DNA of 45,363 nucleotides from Comamonadaceae bacterium (GCA_947447985.1 CANFLX010000020.1:1-45363); one strand, 5' to 3'. Numbered from the stretch's first letter, positions 17,494-27,122 are shown. Translations and numbers: made by a program. The notes: generated from the sequence alone by a model not told the origin.

Positions 17494-18515
17494 ACCCCCT
17501 CCAAGCGACCCCACCTGGCGTTAACTATGGCGCAGACCAGCATGGCCTGATTTGTGGCTTTGCCTTTGGCGCCGATGGCATCGGCCAGCCGGTGGAGCCG
17601 GACCAAGCCGTGCAGCACCTCGCCTCGGGCGCTCTCAGCGATGGCTTTGTTTGGCTGCACTTCAATCTGGCGCAGGTCAGCACCGAAAAATGGTTGCGCC
17701 AGCAGCTGCAGCTCTCCGAAGTGTTTTACGAAACCCTGCGTGAGGCCTCTCGCTCTACGCGTGTCGAGCTGGACGACGGCACCCTGGTGGCAGTGCTCAA
17801 CGACGTGCATTACGACTTTACGTTTGAGCCCTCTGACATTTCCACGCTCTGGATTTCGGTTAGCAAAACCTTGATCGTGACAGGGCGTCTACAGCCCTTG
17901 CGGTCGGTCGATCGGCTGCGGGATGCGGTGCGACGCGGTACTCCGATTGCATCCTCCGTGGCGCTGCTGGTGCACCTGATGCACGACCAGGGCGATGTCT
18001 TGGCGAATATCGTGCGCCAAGTCACGGCGCGGATTGACACCATTGAAGACAAACTGCTGGCCGGACGACTGGAGAGCAAGCGCGCCGATCTGGGCGTCTC
18101 ACGCCGCTTGCTGGTGCGCCTGCAACGCCTGTTAGCACCTGAGCCCGCGGCGCTGTTTCGCCTGCTTAAAAAGCCACCGCCCTGGATCCATGAAGCCGAC
18201 ATTGAAGACCTGCACCAGTCTTCTGAGGAGTTCAACGTCGCTCTTAGCGATATGGCTGCGCTGCAAGAGCGCATCAAGCTGCTGCAAGAAGAAATTGCAG
18301 GCCGCGTGGCGGAGGCCAACAACCGCAGCCTGTTTGTGCTGACGATCGTGACGGTGCTGGCGCTGCCGATCAACATCATTGCCGGCCTCTTGGGCATGAA
18401 CGTGGGGGGCATTCCATTGGCCGATCACGCGCATGGCTTTTGGATTGTGGTGGCCATCATCGTCAGCTTTACTGCCATTGCGGCCTGGATCGTGTTCAGT
18501 AAAAACCGCGATTGA
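17490..18515 (+). CDS. CorA/ZntB-family divalent cation transporter
   Basis: The 341-residue product is a member of the 2-TM-GxN family that forms pentameric Mg2+, Zn2+ or other cation channels. A large N-terminal cytoplasmic domain (about 1-270) with long charged helices (LQERIKLLQEEIAGRVAEANNRS) leads to two C-terminal membrane helices. The GMN signature is in GLLGMNVGGIPL at the end of the first. The family members with a GIPL loop after GMN are nearer ZntB than E. coli CorA. The substrate metal cannot be read from sequence. It overlaps the Nudix gene by 4 bases and ends at a terminator. Confidence 0.88.
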   Translation: MNPLQATPPGVNYGADQHGLICGFAFGADGIGQPVEPDQAVQHLASGALSDGFVWLHFNLAQVSTEKWLRQQLQLSEVFYETLREASRSTRVELDDGTLVAVLNDVHYDFTFEPSDISTLWISVSKTLIVTGRLQPLRSVDRLRDAVRRGTPIASSVALLVHLMHDQGDVLANIVRQVTARIDTIEDKLLAGRLESKRADLGVSRRLLVRLQRLLAPEPAALFRLLKKPPPWIHEADIEDLHQSSEEFNVALSDMAALQERIKLLQEEIAGRVAEANNRSLFVLTIVTVLALPINIIAGLLGMNVGGIPLADHAHGFWIVVAIIVSFTAIAAWIVFSKNRD

Positions 18516-18523
18516 GGCTTACC

Positions 18524-18555
18524 AACAGTTGCAATGAACTTGCAACCGTTTTTTT
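18524..18555 (+). terminator. Rho-independent terminator after the ZntB-like gene
   Basis: A 7-bp perfect stem (GTTGCAA at 18528-18534 with TTGCAAC at 18540-18546), extendable by three pairs across one mismatch, closes a 5-base loop and is followed by a seven-T run. It separates the Nudix/transporter pair from the porin leader. Confidence 0.85.
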
Positions 18556-18559
18556 GTGT

Positions 18560-18607
18560 CGACGTGATGAAACTTGCAGGTCCCTGAAGGCCCTTGTTTC
18601 ATCGTCG
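18560..18607 (+). repeat. Imperfect inverted repeat in the porin upstream region
   Basis: Arms at 18560-18573 and 18596-18607 pair as CGACG(TG)ATGAAAC with GTTTCATCGTCG, twelve pairs with a 2-base bulge, around a 22-base loop. It lies just after the preceding terminator and about 130 bases before the porin start. It could be an operator or an upstream promoter element; no function is known. Confidence 0.6.
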
Positions 18608-18675
18608 CAACGCCACAAAACCTTCGCAAAAAATTCACAGCGCAGTCACCGGGAAATTCAACACTTCAGCCGTCG

Positions 18676-18703
18676 ATTCAATAAATTCTTCGTTTTATTG
18701 AAT
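18676..18703 (+). repeat. Perfect A/T-rich palindrome in the porin leader
   Basis: ATTCAATAAA at 18676-18685 and TTTATTGAAT at 18694-18703 form a perfect 10-bp inverted repeat with an 8-base loop, ending 36 bases before the porin ATG. It could be a protein-binding site overlapping the promoter or a hairpin in the 5' leader that affects stability or small-RNA control. Confidence 0.7.
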
Positions 18704-18739
18704 TTTGGCAATTAGTTGTAACCCTTAGAAAGACTGACC

Positions 18740-19945
18740 ATGACTTTTACTGCACGCAAATCCCTGTTGGCCATGGCCGCAGGCATGACTCTGGCCTCTG
18801 GCACCTTCGCGCAAACCGCTCCCGTGGCTCCTTCGGTGACCGTGTATGGCCGCATGGACTTGGCTGTCGAAGCCACCAATGACGGCGCAATCGCCCGAAC
18901 CATGCTGCAAAACTATGCATCTCGCTTCGGTATCAAGGGTGAGCGCGACTTTGGTGGCAATTTCAGCGGCATCTTCCAAGTGGAAACCGCGTTCTCCCCT
19001 GAAGACGGCAAAAACCAGAACGTTTCGGTCGCCACAACGGGAACCAACGCGGGCATCACTGGTGGCACGGCACCTAACGGTGGCGGCGCTATCACTGGCA
19101 CTCCTTCCACCCAATCCGTGGTGACCAAGGTCGGAACGACAACGGGCTACCTTGCAAGCCGCAACAGCTTCGTTGGCTTGAAAAGTAATTCCTTGGGAAC
19201 CATCCTCCTGGGTAACTACGACACCCCTCTGAAGTCTTTGGACGGTGGCGGCTTGGCCTCTACCCTTTTTGCCGAAGGCGACGCGATGGAAGTGATCATC
19301 CACGGCAAAGGAACAAAAACCTACGGCTCCAACTGGGACAACGTTCACACCCGTCAAAACAACAACCTGGTCTACATCAGCCCCAAGTTTGCAGACATCG
19401 TGGTGAAGGTCTCTTACTCTCCTGACGAGGCATCCACCACGACGACCGACCAGCCTTTGTATTCTGCGTCTGCAGAATGGAACAACGGCACTTACAACTT
19501 TGGCTTGGCTACGCAGAGCAAGGCGGTTTCTAACCAAGCCTTTGCTATGAGTGCTACCAAGCTGACCATGGGAACCAAGATGGGTGACTTCACTGCAGGC
19601 GTCGCGTACAGCATTTTGGACAACAATGCCGCCGCCGCTGCGAACGCACGCCGAACCAGCAATTCCTTGATCGTTTTGGGATACACCCAAGGCCAGGGCG
19701 TGTTCAAGTTCAACTACGGCATGTCGGGCGAATCTTTTGGCGGAGCCAAAGACGACCTGACGATGACCTCGATTGAGGCGAACTACGTCTTGGACAAGCA
19801 AACCACCTTGTACGCGAACTATGCGCAAATCATGAACAATTCAAACGCCAAGGGCAGCTTCACCGGTGCCGATAACTTCCCCGCCGTGGGAACGGGCGGC
19901 AATGACCCCACAGCCGTGTCTTTTGGTATCCGTTACAACTTCTGA
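18740..19945 (+). CDS. Outer membrane porin, Omp32/general porin type
   Basis: The 401-residue product is a trimeric 16-strand beta-barrel porin that lets small hydrophilic solutes cross the outer membrane. The signal peptide is MTFTARKSLLAMAAGMTLAS... ending TFAQ, followed by the typical first strand SVTVYGRMDLAVEATNDG. Conserved features are the SRFGIKGERDFGGNFSGIFQVE strands, the loop-3 region SRNSFVGLKSNSLGTILLGNYDTPLK, and the C-terminal FGIRYNF with terminal Phe needed for Bam insertion. It has its own structured leader and terminator, so it is monocistronic. Ion selectivity cannot be read reliably from sequence. Confidence 0.95.
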   Translation: MTFTARKSLLAMAAGMTLASGTFAQTAPVAPSVTVYGRMDLAVEATNDGAIARTMLQNYASRFGIKGERDFGGNFSGIFQVETAFSPEDGKNQNVSVATTGTNAGITGGTAPNGGGAITGTPSTQSVVTKVGTTTGYLASRNSFVGLKSNSLGTILLGNYDTPLKSLDGGGLASTLFAEGDAMEVIIHGKGTKTYGSNWDNVHTRQNNNLVYISPKFADIVVKVSYSPDEASTTTTDQPLYSASAEWNNGTYNFGLATQSKAVSNQAFAMSATKLTMGTKMGDFTAGVAYSILDNNAAAAANARRTSNSLIVLGYTQGQGVFKFNYGMSGESFGGAKDDLTMTSIEANYVLDKQTTLYANYAQIMNNSNAKGSFTGADNFPAVGTGGNDPTAVSFGIRYNF

Positions 19946-19968
19946 TAGCGCAGCGGCTGGCAACCGCT

Positions 19969-19998
19969 CAGTCAGCACCTGTCCGGCAGGGCTGACTG
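19969..19998 (+). repeat. Stable hairpin just after the porin gene
   Basis: CAGTCAGC (19969-19976) pairs with GCTGACTG (19991-19998), and inside it CCTG pairs with CAGG across a one-base bulge, giving about 12 pairs and a 5-base loop. No T-run follows; the true terminator is 27 bases further on. It may protect the 3' end of the porin mRNA from exonucleases. Confidence 0.65.
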
Positions 19999-20024
19999 AA
20001 AACTGCTAATTTTCTCCAAAGTTC

Positions 20025-20052
20025 AAAGCCATCCTCGCGGATGGCTTTTTTT
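20025..20052 (+). terminator. Rho-independent terminator of the porin gene
   Basis: A perfect 10-bp stem (AAAGCCATCC at 20025-20034 with GGATGGCTTT at 20039-20048), a TCGC tetraloop and a seven-T run stand 80 bases after the porin stop. Confidence 0.95.
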
Positions 20053-20099
20053 GTTTCTTACAAAGTACGCAGCATGTTTGCGCTGCCTTCGCAGCAGCC

Positions 20100-20603
20100 T
20101 CAGCCCAACCATTTCTGCATAAATTGCGCTTGGCCTGCCGCGGGGTCCAGTTGGTATTGCGCAAAACCCAGACGCTGGTAGAGACGGATCGCGCTGGCGT
20201 TACCGGATAGCACTTCGAGCGTCAACTTGCAGGCTCCCCGCGCGGCCGCCAGTTCGTGCACCATCGCAAACATGGCCTCAGCCACCCTCTGCCCTCGGTA
20301 GTCGGACAGCACCACCACGTCGTGCACATTGACCAAGGGTTGGCAGGCAAAGGTGGAGAAACCTTCGATGCAGTTGATCAGGCCCATGGGGCGCTGTTCA
20401 CTGGCATCTTCGAAGGCAAGCACGCTGAAGGCTGCAGGGCGCGTCGCCAGACATTGGAGCAGGTTGGCCTTGGCAAAGTCGCTCAGTGGCTCACCGCCGC
20501 CCATGGGGTCGCGGGCGTAGGCATCGAGCAAATCCACCACGACTTTTGCATGGTGCGCATGGGCGTAATCCGCCCGGCACACATGTACATTCGGCGCGCT
20601 CAT
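20100..20603 (-). CDS. GNAT-family N-acetyltransferase
   Basis: The 167-residue product has the GNAT fold. The acetyl-CoA pyrophosphate-binding loop is [11 protein letters not shown] (about 102-112, following HDVVVLSD), and the C-terminal motif is [19 protein letters not shown]. The acceptor substrate is not recognisable. The ATG overlaps the glmM stop by 4 bases, so it is translated from the glmM transcript as the last gene of the rlmE-ftsH-folP-glmM series. Confidence 0.9.
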   Translation of the reverse strand: MSAPNVHVCRADYAHAHHAKVVVDLLDAYARDPMGGGEPLSDFAKANLLQCLATRPAAFSVLAFEDASEQRPMGLINCIEGFSTFACQPLVNVHDVVVLSDYRGQRVAEAMFAMVHELAAARGACKLTLEVLSGNASAIRLYQRLGFAQYQLDPAAGQAQFMQKWLG

Positions 20604-21928
20604 TGCAAAGTGTCGGCAATACTTTGCGCACAGCGCAAGGCTTGGGCAGGGTCACGGGCTTCGACCATGACACGGACCAGCGGTTCGGTCCCGCTGGCGC
20701 GGATCAATACCCGCCCGCTTTGCCCCAGCTCTTGCTCCACCGCCTTGGTTTGCGCATGCAGTGCCGCGTTGGACTGCCAATCGGTGCCGGGACGCAGGCG
20801 CACATTGAGCAAGGTTTGCGGGAAGAGCGTCACTTCGCTCAAGAGTTCGGCCATGGTCTTGTCTGCGCGCACACAGGTTTGCAGCACCTGCAGCGCGGAG
20901 ATCAGGCCGTCGCCCGTCGTGTGCTTGTCCAGCGCCAACAAGTGGCCCGAGCCTTCGCCGCCCAAAATCCAGTCGCGTTCATGCAAGGCTTCCAAGACAT
21001 AGCGGTCACCTACTTTGGCACGCACTACCTCCACACCCCGCGCTTTGAGCGCCAACTCGACGGCCATATTGGTCATGAGGGTGCCGACCACTCCGGGCAA
21101 AACCTCGCCACGCTGCAATCGGTCGCTGGCCATCAGGTAGAGCAACTCGTCGCCATTGAACAGACGCCCTTGCGCATCGACCATTTGCAAGCGGTCGGCG
21201 TCGCCATCGAGCGCGACACCGAAATCGGCCTTGTGCTCTTTGACGGCGGCTACCAGCGCCTGCGGGTGGGTGGCACCGACCAGATGGTTGATATTGAGGC
21301 CGTCGGGCGCACAGCCGATGGCAATGACTTCCGCGCCCAGCTCATGAAACACCTTGGGCGCAATGTGGTACGCCGCGCCGTGGGCGCCATCCACCACAAT
21401 TTTCAAGCCCTTGAGCGTCAGATCGTAGGCAAAGGTGCTTTTGCAAAACTCGATATAACGTCCGGCCGCATCATCCAAACGGCGCGTCTTGCCCAGGGCA
21501 GCGGACTGCACCCATTGCGGCTGTGTGCGCAAGGCGGCTTCGACCTCCAATTCCCAGGCATCCGGCAACTTGGTGCCCTGGGCACTGAAAAACTTGATAC
21601 CGTTGTCTTGAAAGGCGTTGTGGCTTGCGCTGATCACCACACCCAGGGAGGCCCGCTGCGCACGCGTCAAATAGGCCACACCGGGCGTCGGCAAGGGCCC
21701 GAGTAACACCACGTCCACGCCCGCCGAGTTAAAACCGCTCTCCAGCGCGCTCTCGAGCATGTAGCCTGAAATGCGCGTGTCTTTGCCGATCAGCACGACG
21801 GGGCGTGTCTCGCTTTTTCGCAGCACCTGCCCTACCGAATGGGCCAGCCGCAGCACAAAGTCGGGGGTGATCGGCGCCTGCCCCACGGTGCCCCGAATGC
21901 CATCGGTACCAAAATATTCGCGTTTCAT
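20600..21928 (-). CDS. glmM: Phosphoglucosamine mutase
   Basis: GlmM converts glucosamine-6-phosphate to glucosamine-1-phosphate on the way to UDP-GlcNAc for peptidoglycan and lipopolysaccharide. The 442-residue product starts with [12 protein letters not shown], has the phosphorylated active-site serine Ser102 in [14 protein letters not shown], the Mg-binding loop [12 protein letters not shown], the sugar-binding GGEGSGHLL and the C-terminal phosphate-binding [12 protein letters not shown]. It follows folP as in E. coli. Confidence 0.98.
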   Translation of the reverse strand: MKREYFGTDGIRGTVGQAPITPDFVLRLAHSVGQVLRKSETRPVVLIGKDTRISGYMLESALESGFNSAGVDVVLLGPLPTPGVAYLTRAQRASLGVVISASHNAFQDNGIKFFSAQGTKLPDAWELEVEAALRTQPQWVQSAALGKTRRLDDAAGRYIEFCKSTFAYDLTLKGLKIVVDGAHGAAYHIAPKVFHELGAEVIAIGCAPDGLNINHLVGATHPQALVAAVKEHKADFGVALDGDADRLQMVDAQGRLFNGDELLYLMASDRLQRGEVLPGVVGTLMTNMAVELALKARGVEVVRAKVGDRYVLEALHERDWILGGEGSGHLLALDKHTTGDGLISALQVLQTCVRADKTMAELLSEVTLFPQTLLNVRLRPGTDWQSNAALHAQTKAVEQELGQSGRVLIRASGTEPLVRVMVEARDPAQALRCAQSIADTLQ

Positions 21929-21948
21929 CTCGCTCTTTTCCTTGTTAT

Positions 21949-22800
21949 TTACGCCGCGGCCTGCACGGCCGCCACCACCCGCAAGGCCTGCACCGTCTCC
22001 CGCACATCATGCACCCGAACGATGTGGGCGCCGTTCTGCACTGCCAGTGCGGCTGCGACAGCACTGGCTACCACCCGGTCGTCCGTTGCAGCGCCGGTAA
22101 CCGCCCCCAGGGACGATTTGCGCGACCAGCCGGCAAGCAGGGCACAGCCCAAATCCAGCAGTCGCTGTTGCTGCGCCAACAAGCTGAAATTTTGCTCTAC
22201 GGTTTTCCCAAAACCAATTCCGGGGTCGATGCAAATGCGCGCCTTGTCCACGCCCTGCGCCACCAAGGCTTGGGCTGCATCGTCCAAGAAATCACGGACA
22301 GCTTCCACAATGCGTCCTTGCATGGGCGCAACTTGCATGGTGAGCGGATTGCCATGCATGTGCATCAGGCACACGCCGCAATGGGGGTGCCGGGCGATGA
22401 CTGCTGCCGCGCTCAATCCGTTGGCGGCATCGGACCAGCGCAAGGCCCACACATCGTTGACGATGTCCGCCCCAGCGTCCAGCGCTGCCTGCATCACAGC
22501 AGGCTTGTAGGTGTCGACCGATACGGGCACGCCCAAGGTCACTGCGTGCCGCAAAACCGGAAGCAGGCGCTGCAACTCGTGCTCCTGCGACAAGGGCTGC
22601 GCTCCAGGCCGGGTGGATTCGGCGCCCAAATCCAGGATGTCGGCGCCGTCGCGGATCAGCGTTTCACAATGGAGCATGGCCTCACGCGTGCTGCCATGCT
22701 GGCCACCGTCCGAAAACGAATCGGGCGTGATATTGACAATGCCCATGACCTGTGGGCGCGCGAGATCAATGCGGGTGCGGCTGGTTTGCCAGTGGGGCAT
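21949..22800 (-). CDS. folP: Dihydropteroate synthase
   Basis: FolP condenses 4-aminobenzoate with the pterin pyrophosphate to give dihydropteroate in folate synthesis; it is the sulfonamide target. Motifs are [16 protein letters not shown] (pterin/PABA loop 1), [16 protein letters not shown] (loop 2) and [10 protein letters not shown] with the lysine and serine of the phosphate site. I chose the ATG at 22800 (MPHWQTS, 283 residues). The frame reaches a GTG at 22830, but that codon lies inside the hairpin downstream of ftsH. The order ftsH-folP-glmM is conserved widely. Confidence 0.97.
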   Translation of the reverse strand: MPHWQTSRTRIDLARPQVMGIVNITPDSFSDGGQHGSTREAMLHCETLIRDGADILDLGAESTRPGAQPLSQEHELQRLLPVLRHAVTLGVPVSVDTYKPAVMQAALDAGADIVNDVWALRWSDAANGLSAAAVIARHPHCGVCLMHMHGNPLTMQVAPMQGRIVEAVRDFLDDAAQALVAQGVDKARICIDPGIGFGKTVEQNFSLLAQQQRLLDLGCALLAGWSRKSSLGAVTGAATDDRVVASAVAAALAVQNGAHIVRVHDVRETVQALRVVAAVQAAA

Positions 22801-22819
22801 GGCGTGGCCCTGTTGAATA

Positions 22820-22848
22820 AAGAGAGGCACCGCAGCGGGTGCCTCTTT
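22820..22848 (-). terminator. Hairpin between ftsH and folP (probable partial terminator)
   Basis: On the minus strand AGAGGCACC (22846-22838) pairs with GGTGCCTCT (22831-22823), a 9-bp perfect stem, followed by CTTTATT. The T-run is poor, so it probably reduces rather than stops transcription from ftsH into folP-glmM. Confidence 0.65.
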
Positions 22849-22853
22849 GGCAA

Positions 22854-24773
22854 TTAAGCTGCCGATGCCGAGGGTTCTGGCGTGATCGTCGCAGTAGGTG
22901 TGCCACCATCACCCGAACCCGAGCTGGGCACGCGGGGCGACCAGTCTTTGGGAGGACGGGGATCTTTACCCGCCATGATGTCGTCCAACTGGTCACTGTC
23001 GATGGTCTCCCACTCCAACAAGGCTTTGGCCATCGCGTGCATCTTGTCTTGGTTTTCCTCGATCAAGGTGCGGGCCAACTGGTACTGCTGGTCGATGATG
23101 CGGCGGACCTCGGAGTCGACCTTTTGCATGGTTTGCTCACTCATGGTCGTGGTCTTGGTCACAGAACGACCCAAAAACACTTCACCTTCGTTTTCGGCGT
23201 ACACCATGGGGCCCAGCGCATCGGTCATGCCATAGCGGGTCACCATGTCGCGGGCGATCGAGGTGGCGCGCTCGAAGTCATTGCTGGCGCCGGTGGTCAT
23301 TTGGTTCATGAACACCTCTTCGGCGATACGACCACCAAACAGCATGCTGATCTGGTTGAGCATGTATTCGCTGTCGTAGGAATAGCGGTCTTGCGCGGGC
23401 AAGCTCATGGTCACGCCCAAGGCGCGGCCACGGGGAATGATGGTGACTTTGTGCACCGGGTCGCACTTGGGCAGCAGCTTGCCGATCAACGCGTGGCCAG
23501 ACTCGTGGTAGGCCGTGTTGCGGCGCTCGCCTTCGGGCATGACCATGCTCTTGCGTTCAGGGCCCATCAGAATCTTGTCTTTGGCCTTCTCAAAATCCTG
23601 CATTTCCACCAAGCGCGCATTGCGCCGCGCGGCCATCAACGCCGCCTCGTTGCAGAGGTTGGCCAAATCGGCGCCGGACATGCCAGGGGTACCACGGGCA
23701 ATCACGCCGGGATTCACGTCCTGGGCGACCGGCACCTTGCGCATGTGCACATTCAAAATTTGCTCGCGGCCACGGATATCGGGCAAGGTCACATACACCT
23801 GGCGGTCAAAGCGACCTGGGCGCAGCAAAGCAGCGTCCAAAATGTCCGGGCGGTTGGTGGCAGCGACCACGATGACACCGACATTGGTCTCAAAACCGTC
23901 CATCTCCACCAGCATCTGGTTCAAGGTTTGCTCGCGCTCGTCGTTACCGCCGCCCAAGCCTGCGCCACGCTGACGGCCCACCGCGTCAATTTCATCGATG
24001 AAGATGATGCAGGGCGCGTTTTTCTTGGCGTTGTCGAACATGTCGCGCACACGTGATGCGCCCACACCGACAAACATCTCCACGAAATCGGAACCTGAGA
24101 TGCTAAAGAACGGCACTTTGGCTTCGCCTGCGATCGACTTGGCCAACAGCGTTTTACCGGTTCCTGGAGGGCCGACCAGCAGCAGTCCGCGCGGGATGCG
24201 GCCACCGAGTTTTTGGAATTTGCTGGGGTCTTTCAAAAAGTCGACGACTTCTTTGACCTCTTCTTTGGCCTCGTCGCAACCGGCCACATCGGCAAAGGTC
24301 ACGGTATTGGTGTTCTCGTCCAGCAAGCGCGCCTTGCTTTTCCCGAAGCTGAAGGCACCGCCCTTGCCGCCGCCTTGCATCTGGCGCATGAAATACACCC
24401 ACACGCCGATCAAGAGCAACATGGGCCCCCAACTGACCAGCAGCGTCATGAGCAAAGAGCCCTCTTCGCGCGGTTTGACATCAAACTTCACGCCGTTGGA
24501 GATCAAATCACCGACCAGGCCGCGGTCCAGGTAAGTGGCGGTGGTCTTGATGCGGCGCTCGTCGGTCGTCACCGCGAGAATCTCGGTGCCGCCCTGCCCC
24601 TCCTGGATCACCGCACTCTTGATGTGCTTGTTGCGGACTTCTTCCAGAAAATCGGAATAGCCCATGGTGGTGGAGCCCGCACCGCTGTGGGAGTCAAACT
24701 GCTTGAAGACCGTAAAAAGTACCAAGCCGATGACCAGCCAGACTGCAATTTTTGAAAACCACTGATTGTTCAA
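22854..24773 (-). CDS. ftsH: ATP-dependent zinc metalloprotease FtsH
   Basis: FtsH is a membrane-anchored hexameric AAA+ protease that degrades misfolded membrane proteins and regulators such as LpxC and sigma-32. The 639-residue product has two transmembrane helices (about 7-24 and 109-129) flanking a periplasmic domain, Walker A GPPGTGKT at 201-208, Walker B IIFIDEID at 256-263, the second region of homology around 306-321, and the zinc site HESGH at 423-427. The Gly-rich [10 protein letters not shown] pore region is intact. It follows rlmE as in E. coli, with 147 bases between them that may hold its own promoter. Confidence 0.98.
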   Translation of the reverse strand: MNNQWFSKIAVWLVIGLVLFTVFKQFDSHSGAGSTTMGYSDFLEEVRNKHIKSAVIQEGQGGTEILAVTTDERRIKTTATYLDRGLVGDLISNGVKFDVKPREEGSLLMTLLVSWGPMLLLIGVWVYFMRQMQGGGKGGAFSFGKSKARLLDENTNTVTFADVAGCDEAKEEVKEVVDFLKDPSKFQKLGGRIPRGLLLVGPPGTGKTLLAKSIAGEAKVPFFSISGSDFVEMFVGVGASRVRDMFDNAKKNAPCIIFIDEIDAVGRQRGAGLGGGNDEREQTLNQMLVEMDGFETNVGVIVVAATNRPDILDAALLRPGRFDRQVYVTLPDIRGREQILNVHMRKVPVAQDVNPGVIARGTPGMSGADLANLCNEAALMAARRNARLVEMQDFEKAKDKILMGPERKSMVMPEGERRNTAYHESGHALIGKLLPKCDPVHKVTIIPRGRALGVTMSLPAQDRYSYDSEYMLNQISMLFGGRIAEEVFMNQMTTGASNDFERATSIARDMVTRYGMTDALGPMVYAENEGEVFLGRSVTKTTTMSEQTMQKVDSEVRRIIDQQYQLARTLIEENQDKMHAMAKALLEWETIDSDQLDDIMAGKDPRPPKDWSPRVPSSGSGDGGTPTATITPEPSASAA

Positions 24774-24920
24774 GCGAAGCTCCAGTTAGGGCGTAAGGGA
24801 AATCACCTTGACTATATACGCCTCATTTTAGTGTTTTAAAGGGCATATTCGCCCTCATTTCCATTTTCAGCCCCAAGGCCGGAAAGGGTAAGTTAAGACT
24901 GCTCAAACACTGTTAGCACG

Positions 24921-25622
24921 CTATTTCAGCCCCAGACCCACCAAAAATGTCTCCGAAGACCGATCGCGCGAGGCCTTGGGCTTGAAGGGCTTGACGGTGC
25001 GAAAGGCTGCCTTGAAGTGCTGCACGACGTCGTTGTAGCTGCCGCCATGGAACACCTTGGCCACCAAGGCGCCCTCGGGTTTCATGTGGTTTTGGGCAAA
25101 TTCGATGGCCAACTCGACCAGGTACTCGATGCGTGCGGCGTCGGCCGAGGAAATACCTGACAAATTCGGCGCCATGTCCGAGACCACCAGATCCGCCTGC
25201 TGCCCGCCCAAAGCGGCCTCCAATTGCGCCAGCACCTCCGCCTCGCGAAAGTCACCTTGAATGAAGTACACGCCTTCAATCGACTCCATGGGCAGCAAGT
25301 CCAAGCCAATGATGGTTCCGTTCATCTCGCCCACCGCCGCCCCCTGGGGCGACATGCGCCTGCGCAGGTACTGGCTCCAGGCGCCGGGTGTGCAGCCCAG
25401 ATCGACGACCAGTTGTCCGGGTTTGACCAGGCCGAAGGTCTCGTCAATTTCTTTGAGCTTGTAAGCAGCACGGGCCCGGTAACCCTCGCGCGTGGCGAGC
25501 TTGACGTAGGGGTCGTTGATATGGTCGTGCAGCCAGGCCCTGTTGACCTTTTTCCCTTTGGCCGTGGGCTTTGCCGCAGCGCCGGGCGACGCAGCGTGCA
25601 GTGCAGTGGGCGTTTTCTTCAT
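24921..25622 (-). CDS. rlmE: 23S rRNA 2'-O-ribose methyltransferase RlmE (FtsJ/RrmJ)
   Basis: RlmE methylates U2552 of 23S rRNA in the A-loop during late 50S assembly. The SAM-binding motif is [15 protein letters not shown], and the K-D-K-E catalytic set is seen in [27 protein letters not shown] and SSETFLVG. I chose the ATG at 25622 (MKKTPTALH, 233 residues). The open frame continues another 300 codons upstream, but that part is antisense to yhbY and the DUF4149 gene and has no similarity to the family. A basic N-terminal tail precedes the domain. Its start is only 18 bases from the divergent yhbY start. Confidence 0.96.
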   Translation of the reverse strand: MKKTPTALHAASPGAAAKPTAKGKKVNRAWLHDHINDPYVKLATREGYRARAAYKLKEIDETFGLVKPGQLVVDLGCTPGAWSQYLRRRMSPQGAAVGEMNGTIIGLDLLPMESIEGVYFIQGDFREAEVLAQLEAALGGQQADLVVSDMAPNLSGISSADAARIEYLVELAIEFAQNHMKPEGALVAKVFHGGSYNDVVQHFKAAFRTVKPFKPKASRDRSSETFLVGLGLK

Positions 25623-25640
25623 TGCGCCGATAATAGCGGT

Positions 25641-26123
25641 ATGCCCCATATTCAACTTACCCCCGCTCAACGCAAAGTCCACCGTGCCGATGCGCACCAC
25701 CTGGACCCTGTCGTGATGGTGGGCAACGATGGCCTGACTGCCAATGTCAAAAAAGAAATCGATGGCGCGCTCAACGCCCATGGCCTGATCAAGGTCCGTG
25801 TTTTCTCGGATGACCGGGTGGCACGCGAAACCATGTTTCAGACGTTGGCTGATGAGCTCAGCGCCGCCCCCATTCAGCACATTGGAAAATTGCTCGTGCT
25901 GTGGCGGCCGCAGCCCGATGTAGCCAAAGAAAAGGCACTCGACGAAGACCGCATGGCGGGTCCGCGCGACTTCAAGGTGCTCAAGTACAGCAAGCGCGCT
26001 GGCCAACGCCCTGAAGTCAAAACCCTGCGCGTCTTGGGCAACCAGCGCCTGACGGCCGGTGGCAACGTGAAACGCGCCAAACCCAAGCCCCAAGTCAGCG
26101 TGAAAAAACGCAGTCAGACCTGA
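25641..26123 (+). CDS. yhbY: YhbY-type CRM-domain RNA-binding protein
   Basis: The 160-residue product starts with a CRS1-YhbY (CRM) domain of about 95 residues: [28 protein letters not shown], then the helix and strand up to [10 protein letters not shown]. YhbY binds pre-50S particles and takes part in ribosome assembly. A basic C-terminal tail (about 100-160, rich in Lys and Arg) goes beyond the E. coli protein of 97 residues. The ATG at 25641 has no visible Shine-Dalgarno. It diverges from rlmE, another 50S-maturation factor, and its stop overlaps the convergent DUF4149 gene by 10 bases. Confidence 0.93.
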   Translation: MPHIQLTPAQRKVHRADAHHLDPVVMVGNDGLTANVKKEIDGALNAHGLIKVRVFSDDRVARETMFQTLADELSAAPIQHIGKLLVLWRPQPDVAKEKALDEDRMAGPRDFKVLKYSKRAGQRPEVKTLRVLGNQRLTAGGNVKRAKPKPQVSVKKRSQT

Positions 26124-26599
26124 GCACTGGCGGCAGATTGATCTTGCGGTGCACGCCGCAAAAGTCCCTGAAACACAGCGATGGCGCACAGCCATTGCAC
26201 CAGGTACATACCGCTGCCCAACCGGTGCCACAGGGCCAGGTTGTCGCGGGCCACAATGTGCGGTGCAGCGATCCATTCGGCCGCCCCGGCGCAAGCCAGC
26301 CCAAGCACAAGCAGTGCAAGGCGCCGAGCAGTGGCCGGCAAACCCGGGGTTTTGTGTAGCGCCAGCAACACCACCGCGCAGACCATGGAAATCCAGGCCT
26401 GGGCGCTGAACAAATGGCCCGCCATCGTCCCGGCCATAGCGGGTGTCGGCAGGTAGACAAATAGCAGGGGGACGACCACGAATCCCAGCATGGTCAGACT
26501 GGCCCACCAAGCGGCGGCCACCCACACCAGGGCCCGGTGGCGCAGGCCGAGCGCGCGATTAGACGTAGCGAACCGCCACAATTTCGTAGGCCTTTTCAC
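26114..26599 (-). CDS. DUF4149 integral membrane protein
   Basis: A small inner-membrane protein of up to 161 residues with four hydrophobic segments (about 25-52, 57-82, 89-108 and 125-145) and a DUF4149-like pattern ([31 protein letters not shown]). No ATG start exists in frame. A GTG at 26599 would overlap greA by 41 bases; shorter non-ATG starts between 26581 and 26526 are possible and would leave the first membrane span intact. It follows greA as in many betaproteobacteria. Function is unknown. Confidence 0.75.
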   Translation of the reverse strand: MKRPTKLWRFATSNRALGLRHRALVWVAAAWWASLTMLGFVVVPLLFVYLPTPAMAGTMAGHLFSAQAWISMVCAVVLLALHKTPGLPATARRLALLVLGLACAGAAEWIAAPHIVARDNLALWHRLGSGMYLVQWLCAIAVFQGLLRRAPQDQSAASAQV

Positions 26600-27035
26600 C
26601 GCCTGGCGCCATCACGATGGCGGTATCGCCCTCTTCTTTACCAATCAAGGCGCGGGCAATGGGTGAACTGATGTTGATCAGACCGAGCTTGAGGTCCGCC
26701 TCGTCTTCGCCGACGATTTGGTAGGTGACGCGCTCGCCGGTCTCTTCTTCTTCAAGGTCAACGGTGGCGCCAAACACGACGCGGCCGCCGGCATCCAGCG
26801 ATTGGGGGTCAATGATTTGTGCCGCCGACAGCTTGCCTTCGATTTCTTGGATGCGGCCTTCGACAAAACCCTGCCGGTCTTTGGCGGCGTCGTACTCGGC
26901 GTTTTCACTCAGGTCACCCTGGGCACGCGCCTCGGAAATGGCATTGATCACCCAGGGGCGCTCCACCGTCTTGAGTTGGTGCAGCTCGGCCTTGAGAATC
27001 TCGGCGCCGCGCTTGGTCAGTGGAATGGTGGCCAT
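26559..27035 (-). CDS. greA: Transcript cleavage factor GreA
   Basis: GreA enters the RNA polymerase secondary channel and helps a stalled polymerase cleave its backtracked RNA. The 158-residue product has the N-terminal coiled-coil hairpin (about 8-75) with the acidic tip [13 protein letters not shown] carrying the catalytic Asp/Glu pair, and the FKBP-like C-terminal domain ending [34 protein letters not shown]. It lies after carB, separated by a strong terminator, so it probably has its own promoter. Confidence 0.98.
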   Translation of the reverse strand: MATIPLTKRGAEILKAELHQLKTVERPWVINAISEARAQGDLSENAEYDAAKDRQGFVEGRIQEIEGKLSAAQIIDPQSLDAGGRVVFGATVDLEEEETGERVTYQIVGEDEADLKLGLINISSPIARALIGKEEGDTAIVMAPGGEKAYEIVAVRYV

Positions 27036-27060
27036 AAAAATGAAGGTTCAGCAGTGAGGC

Positions 27061-27108
27061 AAAAATAAAGCGGGACAGTGCAGCGCCTTGGCGCCGAACT
27101 GTCCCCGC
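27061..27108 (-). terminator. Rho-independent terminator of the carAB operon
   Basis: On the minus strand a long stem pairs GCGGGGACAGT (27108-27098) with ACTGTCCCGC (27079-27070), and an inner GGCGCC/GGCGC stem lies within it. It is followed by TTTATTTTTG at 27069-27061. It stands just after the carB stop and separates carB from greA. Confidence 0.9.
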
Positions 27109-27122
27109 AAAGAATGGGCGGA

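Noticed and set aside
20486..21706. Plus-strand frame opposite glmM
   Set aside because: Shadow frame; GlmM motifs are all intact on the minus strand.
22839..24056. Plus-strand frame opposite ftsH
   Set aside because: Shadow frame with His/Gly-rich composition and no start context; FtsH is complete on the minus strand.
25623..26525. A 300-codon N-terminal extension of rlmE
   Set aside because: The frame is open but antisense to yhbY and the DUF4149 gene, and RlmE proteins are about 210-235 residues.
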